DNA of 64,000 nucleotides from contig NC_132972.1 in the NCBI RefSeq assembly GCF_047496725.1, positions 159,501 through 223,500 on the forward strand, written 5' to 3'. This document shows positions 11,706 to 27,071 of the stretch, one piece after another. Below the pieces are notes generated by a model that saw nothing but the letters and a program-made list of their open reading frames with translations, had not been told where the DNA came from and searched no databases. The stretch comes from Anoplolepis gracilipes. Lineage: Eukaryota > Arthropoda > Insecta > Hymenoptera > Formicidae. Both the position numbers and the translations under genes were made by a program. Position 1 is the stretch's first letter. Each line of letters starts with the position of its first letter.

Positions 11706-12300
11706 CTCGGTGTTTGGATACGCCTACCAGTAACGGCCGACATGCCTCGAGGGGCTCGCTGACCAATCGTGGTGGTAGCGCACCGGCAATGAACGCACTG
11801 TGTCGTTGGACCCCACCACCGTGTTTGCGTCCAATGTTTGACAGCAAACAATGCAAGCGGTCCGGAGCTACGGCGAAGGCAGGGGCAGGGATTTCGAAGG
11901 TGGCAGCGGTGGCAGCAAGGCGCAAGCGAACCTAGAGCCACCGCGCACCGTAGTGCAACGTAGTGGGGAGCGCAGCCGCATCTAAACGTGTATCCCTGGG
12001 TGTGCAAACAATATCAACGCGCTACATTCAAGTCTTTACGCCCTCCTACGGGATTGGCACGTTCTTGTACGTCGTGTACGGGTACGGGTACGCGTACGCG
12101 TACCGCGTACGTCGCAGTCGCGGCACTCGCGCCGCGACAGGGACCACGGACCAGGGGGACAGGATCGGGCGACGGGAGACGGGGGACGGGAGACGGGAGA
12201 CGGCAGGAGAAATGAATACGGCGTAAAAGTGTGTGCGCCTGCGCGCGCGTGTATTTTTATCTTTCTTTACGGGCAGGCGAAACGTTCAATTTTCATAGCA
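11706..12300. promoter_or_regulatory. CpG-rich FoxG 5' flank
   Basis: About 600 bases upstream of the FoxG TATA box are GC- and CpG-rich. They hold CCAAT boxes, a TACGGG/TACGCG tandem stretch at about 12,070-12,113 and a G-quadruplex motif at 12,167-12,197. Long open frames exist on both strands here but differ in every frame and carry no domain, as expected for GC-rich non-coding DNA. Confidence 0.5.
12167..12197 (+). promoter_or_regulatory. G-quadruplex motif
   Basis: Five runs of three or more G are separated by 2-4 bases (GGG-CGAC-GGG-AGAC-GGGGG-AC-GGG-AGAC-GGG). This satisfies the classical G4 rule with one spare tract. It lies about 500 bases upstream of the predicted FoxG start. Confidence 0.7.
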
Positions 12301-12360
12301 CGGCCGAATATAGGGATCTACTTGTAGAACGTTGTTCGCACACCTGGTGCTGGTGCATCA

Positions 12361-12490
12361 ACTCGATGCAGCACATTTGTCGACAAAGATGCGCTAATAA
12401 AATTCTCCTAAAACTTACATAAAATTAATACTATTCTCGACTCGATGCACATTTGTCGACTGACAATGAGAGATGCGATAATATAAAATT
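12361..12490. repeat. Local direct repeat of about 45 bp
   Basis: ACTCGATGCA..CATTTGTCGAC..AGATGCG.TAAT..AAAATT occurs at 12,361-12,403 and again at 12,440-12,490 with small indels, so the segment was tandemly duplicated. Confidence 0.7.
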
Positions 12491-14717
12491 GATCGACTTA
12501 CACAAACTTACACAAAGCACTAATCAACACTAGTCTTACAACAAGTGTAAACGCAAAATGCGTGTAGGCTTTAAATTTTTATTATACATGTATATAGTAT
12601 TTTGTATTCTGCAGTCTCTCTCTCTCTCTCTCTTGTCTCTTTCTCTCTCTCTGTCTCTCTAATCTATCTTTTTGCCAGAGGAGGTAGCAATTCCTTTACT
12701 GTATATCTGCTTACATATAAAACACTACTTTTCATTAAATACACGAGTAGTCTCAAAAATAATTTTATATTGAAAAATGTATAAAAATTATTTTGAGATA
12801 CAAAAGTTCTATTTATTCTATAAATCTTTGTTTAGTGAATATATTTCAAATTAGAATATTTCTGAATCTTTAATTATAAGCCCAACTTCATGTCTTTATA
12901 AATCATTATCATGTTAAATCTAATGCTGCTGATTATCATTTATTTTAGCTGTGATGTCATTTATTTTACGGATTATTCTATGAAGAACTGTATACCGATC
13001 GCACACATCTATGTTTCATATTTTTATTTTAATTTTATATTTTAAAAGGCTAAAAATGCTTTGCGCAATGTCAAAAACTCATGAATCTTACAATGTATAA
13101 AGATATATTAACTTTTGACTTAAATAATCCATAGAGATTTTTCTTAATTGAATTATTACCTCGGATAATGTTAGTTTGTAGGTTTAATTCATTGACTTGT
13201 GTCTCCAATATATGCATTTACTAATTATTCTCAATGTATTTAACATAGCGAAGAAATGCGTGTGCATCAGCTTATTATATGTGTCTGCTGATTTAGAGAT
13301 ATATAATAATACAGCGTATACATTTTGAGGAATTTACTAATCTCGAAGAAGATTCTCCAATATTTCTACAGATATCGCAATGAGATGATATTTGCATGAT
13401 TTTTGGATTAGTGTCTAATTGGAGCAATGCAACGATGAATTTTTTGAATGCCGTGAAATATGATGAATTCTATGCAAAAAAGGAAAGAAAATTTGTCTAT
13501 TTTTAATATATTTATATATTAAAAATAATAAAATAATAAAAATAATAATAATGTCTAGTGATTTATATATAAATACTTATTAAATACTCACACATTTAAT
13601 TTTCGAGCAATAAGTCTTAAATTTTTGTTTTATGAGATATTTGATTTTTTTTTTTTTCTCAAAAACAAAATTATATAAGAAAAGTTTCTCTAAATAGTAT
13701 AAAATGGCGAAAAATCTACATCTATATGATAATAAAAGATATATAGGGTAAGTAAGTCCGGGAGAGATTTGATTACTAGAATGTACCGGCAGTTTTACAA
13801 ATTTTGAATTATATTAATCGAGACATGGTTTCGATACCGAATGATGTGGAACAGACGGAGGTGCATGTGAATGAATAGGGCAAAAGGAGCACGTGACAAA
13901 CGTGAATCATGAAAAAACGAAGGAACCGAAAAGAAGGCTGTAGATTTGCCGAAAAAGGATATCGGCAAAAAGCAAAAGACATTCTTTGAATCGCGGATGA
14001 CATCTTTATATTCGTTGTTCGACCTCCTATCGCGAAAATGTCATCACCCCCTGGCGAAGCGTAGATTTAGGTAGCCCCTTGCATGTTCTTCTTCGTAGTA
14101 TTTTAACACTGTTAGCCATGATTTAGTGAGAGTTACGAATATCTCGAGAATTTGAGTTAATTTAAATATAACTAAAGTTATATTAAAACGCAAACCATTT
14201 TAAAAAGATATTATTAAGATATTACAATAAAAGATAATAATAAGGCATATTCTAATAACTACAACAGTTATCTATTGTTACAAATAAAAAAGATTTATTT
14301 TACCTTTCGTACAAATTATTATGATATTTGTTTAGCGATCAATTTGCAGATAGTTTTCAACGCAAAACTATCTAATCAAAAAGAAAATGCGACAACTTGA
14401 ACAGACATAATCAATTATAAAATGTCTATATCTTTATTGCTTTATTATTGTATAAAAGTATGGCAGTCAACACAACAATAATATAATATAAAATATAATA
14501 ATTTCACTATCGATTCGCATTCGTTTTTTTCATACATTTTAATTTTCTTCATACTTGTTCTCCAATTCTTTTCACATCTTTACGATTAACAATTTAAATT
14601 GAAATTTGCACTGTTAACATCTTTATTATCTCTTTTTTTATCTGCATAATTTTTTTTACAAAAAATATTGATTTTCTTCTCTATCAATCAATATCGGTTT
14701 CGTATTTATTACTAACA

Positions 14718-14918
14718 TACACAGAGAAAATTTTACATTAAAAATTACTATGATATACATATAGTAACTGTGGACCATTAGGAATCATTCTAATTTAAAA
14801 TTGCGTAAATTGACGTAATTTTTATAGTTTTACATAGCACTTTACTTTAGAATGATTCCTAATGGTCCACATTTACTACACACCATAATAATTTTTCATA
14901 TAAAATTTTCTCCGTATA
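14718..14918. mobile_element. Palindromic MITE, copy 1
   Basis: The ~200-bp segment is close to its own reverse complement. Its outer arms read ACAGAGAAAATTTTA and, inverted, ACGGAGAAAATTTTA. Its inner arms share GGACCATTAGGAATCATTCT in opposite orientation. It is short, hairpin-forming and lacks any frame, as in a Tc1/mariner-type MITE. A second copy is at 37,891. Confidence 0.8.
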
Positions 14919-17900
14919 TAAAAGACATACAATTATGAATATCTCTTGAATTCTGTCGTGAATTATAAATCATTTTAAATGGAGACTTTAGAATTAAAAT
15001 TAAATAATAACATTAAAAAAAATTTAAATTATTTATATTATTTTATAATATTTGTATTTAAAACTTTTTTTCTTAACATGACCACCAATGAAGCTGACTT
15101 TTGATGAGGCAGTCGGTATGGTCATGACAAATTACAAAAGTCTAAGGTACTTATTACGTCATGATCATGATATTCGTCACACTCTTTTGAAACTGCAGGA
15201 GATCGGCCCATCTATCACCCCGTTTGGCCATCGCATAGAAAAATCGTTTTTTTTTTTGCTATAGATGTGACATATAGAAGTCTATTACTTTGTTCCCTTG
15301 TCACAGTCCTTCTTACGAGAGAAAATTGTTACTCGCAGGTATTAAAATGAACCAATAAACGAACCCATTTGTTCAATAAAGATGGTAGATATCGTGGAAA
15401 AAGTCTTCATGCCTCATAATAAACATCTTTTACGCGGTAGCACCACACTCTATGAATATATCGAGGATTTTAGTAAAAGAGACGGATGTTGCTACTGTGA
15501 GTCATTATATAGAACAGCTTTTCGATTAAACGAGTCGACGATGAAATATTAACGAAAGAAAAATAAGAATTTTTATTGGTGTACATTAATACTTTGATTT
15601 TGATCCAGTTTGATTGAACATCTGAAAATAAGAAAAAATTAAAAAATAGATTTATTTCAATATCTTTTATTAATTTATAAATGTAATGACAGTTAAAAAA
15701 GTGTTTTTTTTTATTTTTAGAGTGATATAGGTATAATACATTTTCTAAATTAAAAAAAATATTTAAGAAATAATTATTTCTAATATGATTTTTATAGTAA
15801 TAAAATGAGACTTTAACTTTTTATTATTCTTGTATTGTATTCAATTGATGTTTATTGTAGAATTTATATACATATATTATATTTTACATTAAGACATGTT
15901 AAATATGATAGTAATTTAGAGCAATTATCTAAATAATAATTTTTTAAATAATTATAATCTAAATAATAATCATCTAAATTAACAATTATTTTAAAGTTAT
16001 TGAAAATAAAAAGGATTTACTATGTATTGTAAACCTTACAATTTTTTGCAACTTTGCATTTTTTCCAAGGTGAGTATTGTCTTTAACTTAATTTATAACA
16101 TTGATTATAATGATCAGTGTGAATTTATATTTGAAATTTGTGTTATAAAAGTGCTAGTGAAATCATTTCATGGTACGTCAAACTTAAAGTTTAACTTTAT
16201 CAAAATTAATCTATGCATTATGAAATTTCCAATTTCATGGTTTAATTATTTCACAGAATGTATGTATATTATTTCTCATAGTTTCCCCAGCTCTAAACGG
16301 ATTTGTTGAAAAAAATTTTGAAGTATCGAGACGCGTCGCGTCTGTAGAATCATACTGTCACCAATTCAACTGAATTCTAAACATGTTTTCGAATATTTCT
16401 TAACCCTTCTTTTCCTTTCTTTCCTTCCGTCAACGGAACCATTCTTCGAGATCCACATCAAATAACTAATCTTCCGACCAAGAAAATTGCCGACGGAAAT
16501 GATCTCCATGGTGACAGCCATCTTAAATTCTCGGTAAGAAAAAAATGAAGGGAAGCAAAATTCTGCCGATGTGATGAAAAAGTCAAAACGGTTCAACTCA
16601 AAACTTTGAACCCTTGAAACCAAGGAATATCGGGAGTTATCGAACTGCAATCCTTAATACGATTTGCCAAATCTAGAAAGGTTCAGTCGACCCGACATGT
16701 CAATCTACACAAATCTGTCTATATTTCAATACTTTTGTAGCCCTAGATATACATATAGTATACACACATAGTCTCTATATGCTTTTGTGATGAAATGTTT
16801 TTCTTTTTAAATTTAAATTCTACTTGAAAAACAAAATAACTAATAATTTTTAAAATTGAAATAGATATTTATTTATCACATCAATTATATTATAACTGAT
16901 TTGAGTGACAGATTTAAAAAAAATTTTTTAGATTATGTGCGCGCGCGCGCATCATAAATACAGAAAGAGAAAGAGAAAGAGAAAGAGAGAAAAAAGAGAG
17001 GAAAAGAAAATAAAATTTTTATGGTATAAAAATTATAGAAAAATATGATAGGAAAATATAATATATAATAATTTTTTTGAAAGATATTTAAAGAGGTTTT
17101 AAAGTTAAATATAATAATAATTATTTATCCGAAATGGTCAATCACTTTTAAAATTTTTAGTGTCAAAATTATTTAATGTACCGATTATATCTGTCAATGC
17201 AGAGATTTTCAAAAATTATCAGTACCACAATATACCTGCAAATTTTTGAACTCCCGGATTAGACTTTTTCTCAGTTTTTGTTTCTAAACGAGATTACCTT
17301 TGAAACAGACGATAGTTTTCAATATCACATAAAGAATTATAACAGTGCGTATATAAGTGTAGGGATTAAATAGCATGCGGGTGATCTATTGTCTGACAAT
17401 AAGTTGTTAAACAGGGGACGGCGTAGACTTTTGTCGGAATTAGGATACGTTTACCTATACATCTTTTCAACGTGAACTTGAGAACAGATTATCTTAGAAT
17501 ATATATTACAGGTGTACTTATACATATCTGCGTGTACTAAATTCTTGAATTTCATATTAGGATTTGCATTCTTTTCACTCTTGTTTTAAATATTTGAACA
17601 GATTAAACGCTAATATTGAAACCTTTTCAAAATAATGTATAAATTTTTAATACTGTTTTTTTGTTCGACACATATTATTAGATTTCTTTGAGTACATCTC
17701 TTTTATATTATAATTTTATTTTTTTCTTTTATTAGTACTTATCCTTTTCTATATTTTTATTATTTTTGACTATAATTTTTATATTTAAAAAGTTAAAGAA
17801 TGTAAGGTTCCTTTTTTGCAAACCGAATTTAATATGGAATTCTTCTTAAATCACGAAAATAAAATTCATAAGGTATTAGACTAAACTAGGATTATAGAAA

Positions 17901-20900
17901 CGTAAGAATTTACTCTCTTCTTTTAACCTACACCTGAATCTATTCAGGTGAAGACAGTATCGCTATACTACCAGCGAGTTTGGTCTGTGGGCCACACTAG
18001 ACACTTAGCCTTGATGAAGATGATTAACAGACAAAGCACTCAAAACGAGACAACTCGTTGAGGCTATGAAACGATTGGTTTTAATGCAGCCGCCTTGACG
18101 AAAGAAAGGTAATATTTGCACGCACAAAAGATGTATCATAGAATGTCGTCCGACTAACTGATTCAATTCACTCAACGTCCGGCAACTTCTGCGTCTTCGA
18201 TCATGATGTCATTCCCATGATAATCTCTCTATATAATAGTAACCGTATGTTAAAATAGGAAATTAAGCAGTAATATTTTTTTAAAATGAAATAAAGAACA
18301 AGATTTATAATCTAATACAAAATATGTAGATTAACTTCTCTTTAAAAAATATTGTTTCATAATCTTTTTAATTAAAAAGTATAAGATTACAAGATATAAT
18401 CTCTGTCAAAAATTTCTCTCTGATAAAAACATTAAAGAGGGTCTTAGTTTGATGAATTTGATATAAGTATTTAATATATGTAATTTGTAATAAATATAAA
18501 TTCAAAAACAAAAACATTGAAATTTATTATATTTCTGTCTGTATATTATTATATAAGCAAACATATTATATAGCAAATAGAATTTATTCTTCCTTATCTT
18601 TAAATATAATATTTTCCTAATAAAACAGAAATATTTTGCAATTTTGTATAGACATTATTTTAGCAAAAATTGCTTCAACTTATACATTGTGTAGAAATTT
18701 GAAAAATTAATATATATTTCGACGACCAGTATTTCGGATGTAAAGATGTTCAAAACAGAAGCGGTAATTAGATAAGTTTTTTAGCGACTAGTATTTTGGA
18801 CGAAAGTGATAAAGAAGAGTTTAAAATAGAAATGTTGATTAATAGGTAAGTTTGATACATTTTTTCAATTTGTAAAATAGACAATGATATTATAAAGCAA
18901 AAAAAGCAGATTTTGCGTCGCAATTTGCATTGCATTTGCATTGTATTGCGATTACAGGATCTATGCTGGTGACATAGCGATTCCACAGCGACTATAGAAA
19001 ATTTCGTACATGACAGAAGGCTGTAATAGCAATATAGAAGTATTTAAAACACGTCAAGCGCCATATCGGTCACCAGTGAACGATAAAACTTAATAAATAA
19101 TATTCTACCATTAAAGATTAAAAGATATAAGATTATGAAAAAAGAATAATGTATTTACTGTTATTATTATTTTTTTTTTTAATTAAAAAGGTTGACTGTG
19201 CCTAAAGTTTGCGCCCGGGGGCACCGCTCTAGTTACGGCACTGAATATACAAAGGATTACGCATAATCGCATAGCAATAAACAAACTGTCGTTGTAGTCG
19301 GTCATCGTATTATATTTCTCGCAATCATACGTATCTCTTTAGTTTTCGGCAACGTGCGGCGTAAACAGAAAATGCTCGGCATTAACGAGTTAATAAACTA
19401 TTTAAAATGTAACGATATAAAAATTTGATATTACTCATCTTTGATGCTTGAAATCATGAATTATTATATTCATCGACTTTGTTTGTATCTGAGGCGCGTA
19501 CATTAATCACTTTCTACACCTTAATAGGTCCTTGTAATTGTAAATTGGTAATGTAACAGGTAATATTAAATATATTCTCAAATTTCCGAAATTGAAAAAT
19601 CAATAAATTATAAATTATAAAATAAAATCATAAATATATGTATATATATATATATATAGATGTATATATACATATACAATGCATGCGTGCAACTATTTTG
19701 TATTACAATTAAAAATAAAGTGAAAATTGGAGAGAATAAGTATTACGCGGTTCTATCTATGTATATAATGTAGACTCACGCACAAAAGAGATAATTAGTA
19801 ATAAATGATAATATTTTTGTTATTATATGATTATAATTCCCGACACCCCTGATTCGATCGCATTGTCGGTACGCGGGAGAACGTGTATGACGCAGGTGTT
19901 GATATTTTAACGAGTCTCGTAAGCATGCCCTGTTAATTTTTAACAAGATATTCATCATCGTCAGGCAATATGATACAATAAAAAATATCGTAAGATTTAT
20001 ATGTGTATACATAGCTTGATTTTTCTTTAAATGCGAACCTATGATGAGAAAGTATAATACATTCCGCATATAGTGAAAATATTGAAATCAAGAGGATTAC
20101 AGGTGCGCGGGCGATATAAAAATGTTGCCGCATCAGCTCGTTCCCCCTGCTTATATACGCAATATAAATCCTATAGTATATCTATAGAAAACTCGCTATA
20201 AGGTTTCGCCTTTCGCTTGGAGACGTCGATAATTGGCATTCGGTTACATCGATAAACGGATAGTATGACACGGAATTTTTTTCTGCGTGCTTTATGTCCA
20301 TGTACATCGTCATACTCGCGGCCGGTGTCAATATTTATAGCGCATCATTAATTTTAAGATGGATCAACTTCGTTCCTTGACATTGGAGATTTTCTTCGGA
20401 TTAATATGCAGTTTTGATAACACTAGAAATGTTGAATTAAATAAATAATAAAAGCAATAATAAGATTTTTTTACGTTTTTAATGTTAATTTATAAATTAT
20501 AAATTCCATACTATATATTGTATAATAATAAATGTGTACTAATACAGAAACATTTTACATAAAATTACAAAAAGTCAATTTCCGATGAGATGATTGTTTG
20601 TTGTTTGATGATTGTTGTCTTGGCGTAAGATCGAACCAAACATGAAATCTTTTTAGAATATTCTATACGAAAAATACAAACACAAGATTTAAAAAAAAAT
20701 ACATATTAATAATATCTTTGTTTCATTATATTATTAGAAATACATTAATACATTAATTTTGGCACGGAAGCTGGCGAATGACTTGGAAGCAAAATTGCGA
20801 TAGGCTATCGAGATAGTGTGTTTTTGTAACGAACGCGAGGTTCACTAGACGGCCTCGTAATCCGATACATGTACACATAGTAGATGATATTTCACAAGAG

Positions 20901-22218
20901 ATCTGCTTTCCTTCATGTGCTTCAGTACAACGAAGCACTGTCTTTGACGCTTGTACATCATATCACGTATGAGTAACGAAGAGAAATATACATATGTAGA
21001 TATTATTTTATAGTTAAATTTTTTTATAAATTAATCACAAAAAAATTAATATCTCGTAATGTAACTCACGATCAAGTATCATAGTAAGAGGGACTTTCTG
21101 TTTAATTAATATTTATACAAGTGTTTAATATTCAGTCGACATTTTTTTTTAAAACAAATCTATATATTATACATGGTACATAGTAAACTAAAAAGATTAA
21201 AAATTTTTATTCACCTTTCCCTTTGTCGCTTTCTCTCACAGGACTTTGTAGATGAACTTTGTTTTTCGAAATATTTGTAAAATTTGTAAAATTCTGTATT
21301 TTACTTAAAGAGTAGATGACTTAATGTCTTCATTGGATTCAACGCCTCCTTGTTGGATGTTTCCGCAAACTGTTAGCTTCAAGCCTTGAAAAAGCACAAT
21401 TCGCACCTGCCGTTTCGTTGAATCGGGGAACAGCTGGAAATTAGAACATCGGTGAAATTCATTCCAAGATGTATCGTATGCTCGTCGAGCTCCGCATGCG
21501 GCATCTATTACATTACCCTAGGAGGAGTATCGAATGATGGATTCGTCCGGAATAGCTGGTGGAGAAGGTGCGAAAGCACAACTTCTGGGGCGTGAATACG
21601 CGGATAATTGGATAAAGAAGAAGCCACCGATGAGTTGGTTTTGTATGATTTTTGCCTTCTATGAAGTCGGCCGACACAATGAACGCCGTGCGAATATATA
21701 CACTATGTGTCGCCTGCCGACCCTCCGAAAAGGAACCTTTCAGAAGCATAACTGGCCTTTACTTCAATGCCGAACGAATGACATCAAGAAGAAACTAGAG
21801 GAATAAAGTCGTCACTGCGAAAAGATGATGGTGGTGGACCAAACAGGAAATCATTTGCTGTATACATTGTATAGTGTAGGCGTGATGCTTTTCTTATTAT
21901 TATGTATATTCTTGACTCGAGCCGCACGAAAATATAAAAGTTTTAACAGAAATAGAATGAAATCAGTTAAAGAGAGTAAGGAAAAGCAGATTTTATGTCG
22001 TTACATTCTTGATACGGCCAATTACATTATTAATAATCTAATCTTTATTAGATAAAGAGGTAGATGGTCATTTTTATAGCAACAAATGATAACAAATTAA
22101 TATATTAAGCATTTCTTATTTAAATATACAAGTAATTTTTTACATGATATAATAGTGACTTAAAGTTAAAAAATTAATTATTTACATCAATATTTTAATA
22201 AATGTAAAACAACTGTAT

Positions 22219-22277
<59 letters not shown>

Positions 22278-22284
22278 AGAGAGA
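22219..22284. repeat. (AG)n microsatellite
   Basis: More than 25 AG units with one GGGGGG interruption. Confidence 0.95.
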
Positions 22285-23256
22285 AAAAGAATGTTTATGT
22301 AAAATTTTTTTTCTTTTAAGAATTTTTATTTGCATTGATATGTAATATACACATACACACAAATATTAATACATTTGTATTAAAGTAAAAGAAAAAAAAA
22401 TATTGTTGATGAGAAAAATTTATTTTAAATATATACATATATTATACATAATATAAAACACTTTTGCATTTTATAGAGTACAAATTTATATACATATAAT
22501 ATATCTTTATTTGCTAATATCTTATTATAGGGATGTCATAAAGAACTAATCATACATGTATGTATATACATATATAGATATATGTATAGTCATCATAAAT
22601 GCGCTACTGTTTTCTCCTACGTGACATGCTAATCCGGTTTAAATAGAATTACGTTCGTTGAGTCTGTGCTACGGTGAAACTTCTCGAGTCAAGTAGCGAT
22701 CGGCGACGAGTGTTTTACCGACCATAAGTTGAAAGAACGACACATAAATAAACCGAAACACGCCGGTTTACACGAACATGTCTAGTTAACAGAATTTGTG
22801 CGCATTACTGAGAATTCTATTAAATCTCAATGAGATAGCATCTTATCGATTATTATTAAACATTTGCACCACGACAATGTGATCCATAAAATTATATTTT
22901 ATAAATCATTATTATTCGATGGAATATATTAAGCTTTTTTAAAATAAAATAATACTTACATTTAAATAAAAAAGAATCAAAGTTAATAATTTCTTTAGGT
23001 ACTAACTATTTTTATTCTTAATAAAATTTCGAGTTAATTATTTATTCTCTAAATTATATATTTCTATTATGTGAGTTTTTGTAAGTATTACTTTTAAATT
23101 TTAACTTAGTATTTTGTCTAGATAAAGCAAAAAATAACAATTTTAATAAGAACGTGTAATTTATAAAAAAATCGTAAAATATTAATGTTACAAGTATGTG
23201 TCATATTATAATAAAAAAGCATAATGGCACTATAATATTTAAGATTATAAATAATT

Positions 23257-23259
23257 ATA

Positions 23260-23307
<48 letters not shown>
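23257..23307. repeat. (TA)n microsatellite
   Basis: TA array with one TG interruption near its left end. Confidence 0.95.
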
Positions 23308-23311
<4 letters not shown>

Positions 23312-24156
23312 TTACATATAGGTATTATGAGCTTTAAAATTAAAACAGCATACATTTTTTGAAGGAGAACATCACTAATCGCACAAGAGAAGACATGCAT
23401 CTGCATACATATATTTTGCATAAGAGTAATAACAATTAATTCATAAAATTCGTAAAATTCATATGACGGCTACAGATATTATATGTGTATGTATTTGTTT
23501 TTTTCGTATCTGACATGATAAAGGAAATTGTACTTTTGTTAAGAAACTGTCGAGCGCGAGGTGTACGTTTGATCTGCCGCGTTGATTCTCACTTCTTCAT
23601 ATTCTTGTACGCGAGAGGGCCTCTGACACATTATCTTATTCACGCACGTTCGCGCTTGCTACCATTTTGTACGTACGTGTAACATCGAGCGTGCACGTAT
23701 ACGAAAGCCCGAAAAATATTCCCGACCGCGATGTAGGTTTACGGTTTACATTCGTAAGTCGCGGCTGGTGGCGGCGACGATTCAAAGAGAGACGCGCGTG
23801 TTTGGCTAACATCTCTAAAACAAAGTATAAACTAACTAGACGTCCATTCGTTGTTTACACAACGCCAAGGAGCCGGGGTCCGGGGTGTCGAGAAAGCTGC
23901 CGCGAGAAAAGTGAGACTATCTTACGGTGCAATAACATTCATGCACTTTTTTGTCGTTCCTTCTTTACGCATCATCGAGCGCAATGTTTTTATTGCACAA
24001 AATATTTTTAAGAGAGAGAAAGAGAGAGACAGGGTATATTCGATGTAAATAAGAATATAAAAAGATTACAATAATATAAAAGAGTACGAGCGTGCAGGTT
24101 TATAATTTATAAAAGTCTATTTACAAAATAAATTTTTTTCATCTCTTTAAATTTAG

Positions 24157-24157
24157 A

Positions 24158-24207
<50 letters not shown>
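24157..24207. repeat. (CT)n microsatellite
   Basis: CT array with one TTT interruption. Confidence 0.95.
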
Positions 24208-24208
<1 letters not shown>

Positions 24209-26999
24209 AGAAACTTTTCACATGTGATGCTAATAATAATCCAAGTCATTTGTTTGTATTATTTTCATTCTCAATTATTTGAATTGAAATTGCTTTCTGC
24301 AAAACATAATTTTGCGTTAAAATCCACTTTCATTTTTGACATATACGTCTCTGTATTGAAATATATTTTCACTTTGACAAGATCTTTTAGAAACACTTGA
24401 ATGATAAAAGAAGCATATGTATATGTATACATACAATACATACATATATAATTTTTGTAATATAATATAAAATATACTTTTGTCTATTATTTCTGTATAT
24501 TATATATGTATATCGCGTGAGATATAAGCAAGATAATGTCGTGTCATAAAGCTATCTTTTTCAATTGGTCACGATCAATTATGGAAAAAGAAAATTGGAG
24601 ATGTAAGAATCGATTTTTCTCGTAAAAGGAGAGCTGGTGCGTGTCAGTTGGTGGATTAGAAACGTCAGAGGTTCTTGGAAACTGTCGGGGAAGGGAGAGG
24701 AGAGATATCCAAAACGGATGATTTCCGACGAAGAAAGAGTGAATGATCAGACCGATCGGCTTGCCGCCAAGCCGACGATAAACAAACTGCTGGCGGGAGG
24801 GAGGGTTAGTGGCAGTCTACACCACTCTTTGATGCTCTGTCGTTGATTAATTCCAGTAGGCGAGGTGGTCCACGGTGGCCGCTGATCACTTCGCGGCACG
24901 ATTAGAATGCAAATTTAAAGAACGAATGTACATTATAAACTTTAGAATATAAACATTGTGTAGCTATTTATTTAAGAGTAGGTTTATGGTGTAGAATTAG
25001 CAAAATATTTTAGAGTATTTTAAAACAAAATTTGATATTATTTAAATTTTTATATAAGAACTGAAAAAACTATAAAAGCGATAATATATATAATTTTGAA
25101 TTGATACAAAATACGATTTATATATATATATATATGTTTTTTCACTCATGATTATTCTGGTATGTATTATAATACCTACTCATCCTTTTTCTAAAAACTA
25201 TTATTCCTTCAGAAAGATATATTTACGCTTAATTAACAAAGGTTAATTTTTTTGAATTTCTTTACAATTCGTGGTAAAACTCTTGCTGAGAGAGAAGGCT
25301 TTCAAACCATCATTCTTTGGACACATGTTTCTTACATAACCATTCTGGATATTTACCGGCTATCCATTTTGGCTAAATAATAGTCCTTTTCCTAGCCGTC
25401 ATTACGTTTAAGACATTTTAACTTGTTTAGTTTGAAAATTGCGATAAATTTTCGTTTTTCTTTTGTTCTCTTTTACAGTAAGAAAGATATTTTATTTGTT
25501 TTCGTGACACTTTTCCGCTTCAAGTAACTATATTTGCATATTTTCGCAAATCTAATAATAAATCGTCTGCATTGAATTCCTTTAATTATTCGTTGACAGT
25601 TGGTGACAATGACTTTACCAATAAGATGTTCGACAAATAGCTCAGACGTACAGATATATGTATATTTTTAAAAACAAAAATAGCCTCAGGTTCAGGTAAT
25701 AAATATTTTTCATTGTTTATCTTTATTTCAGTAACTACCATGAAAAAATTACTTTTACATTACAAATTATTGATTAATTGAACTATAGTTATGTTTCATT
25801 TTCGTCGCATATAAAAATGATGAAATATAACAATGATTACATTTATACTATTTATTTATGCGTCGTTTAATTATTTTAAAAATACTAATATTATTATATT
25901 GTACTTGTGTATACAATATTTTGCCTCTCGTGTTTGAACTATTATCAGGGACCGCTTCCTGATTTTCTTTCTGTCGTCGCAGCTGGAAGATGCAAAGAAG
26001 CTTCGAGTCTTAAAAAATATATCCTTTTTTATTTTTGTGCTCTATTGAAAAACATTATTCTGTCTTGATACTGCGTTAACACATTGAGGACATGGCCACT
26101 CCATTGATGTATTTATGAGCTTTTGCTGTGGACTTCCTTTTGATTCAAGCACAGCAGGCTTGGGGAGTGCAAAGAAGAAGAATTTTTCTTTTTGACATTT
26201 TACTTATTCGATTCTTTTGTAATAGCAAATGTAGATAGGTTGCAGTAGGAAATGTGTGTATTTTAGAGAGAGGATGACAGCATTCATTATTACTTATTAT
26301 TGCTCGTTATATAGATAACGAGATGTTTTGTTTAATAAAGTAATAGAAAATTAAATTGATCTTTCGAGAAATAAATTTTCGCATCTTTGAGGCTTATTAT
26401 TTAATTACCTATGACTTGTTATATGTTTAATAAATATGTATTAATTATTTATATCATTTCGCAAATCTATTATTTATTCGAAGAAAATATATTTAAATAA
26501 TGAAAATCTGAATTTTATAAGAAGCATAATAATCGTATATGTATCAAAGATACCTAGTACCAATATGTGCATTTTTGGAAGTTTTTTTCCTCGTCAAGGG
26601 TGATTTCTCGATTCAACGGCAATCAAAAGGTATTTAGAGTGAGCTACATATATGCAAATCATAATAACAATATATTTTTCTACGCTTCTCGCGCGATCTT
26701 TGTCGTACTCGAGCGATGATGTATCATCTCTAAAAGACATGGTTTTAGAGATTTGTGCCTATTTGAAATATAACTTGTTTTTCAACTTAATTATAAGACA
26801 TTAGTACTACTGCCTATTGTATCTATATACTGTATAAATTATAATGGAGCATGCGATTTATTATAAGAGCATATAAGATGCAATTGACAAAAATTCCACT
26901 TATAACTGCAAACGAAACTGATAGTATATAAATTGATTTAATACACACAATAAAACATTTTTTTACAAATTGTTATTTTGAAATTTTATTTTATATTAT

Positions 27000-27024
27000 A
27001 CACACACACACACACACACATATA

Positions 27025-27068
<44 letters not shown>
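27000..27068. repeat. Compound (CA)n(TA)n microsatellite
   Basis: Ten CA units run directly into a TA array. Confidence 0.95.

Positions 27069-27071
<3 letters not shown>

Noticed and set aside
11483..12226. Frames of 68-119 codons on both strands upstream of FoxG
   Set aside because: GC-rich DNA with few stops; the frames conflict with one another and carry no recognisable protein.
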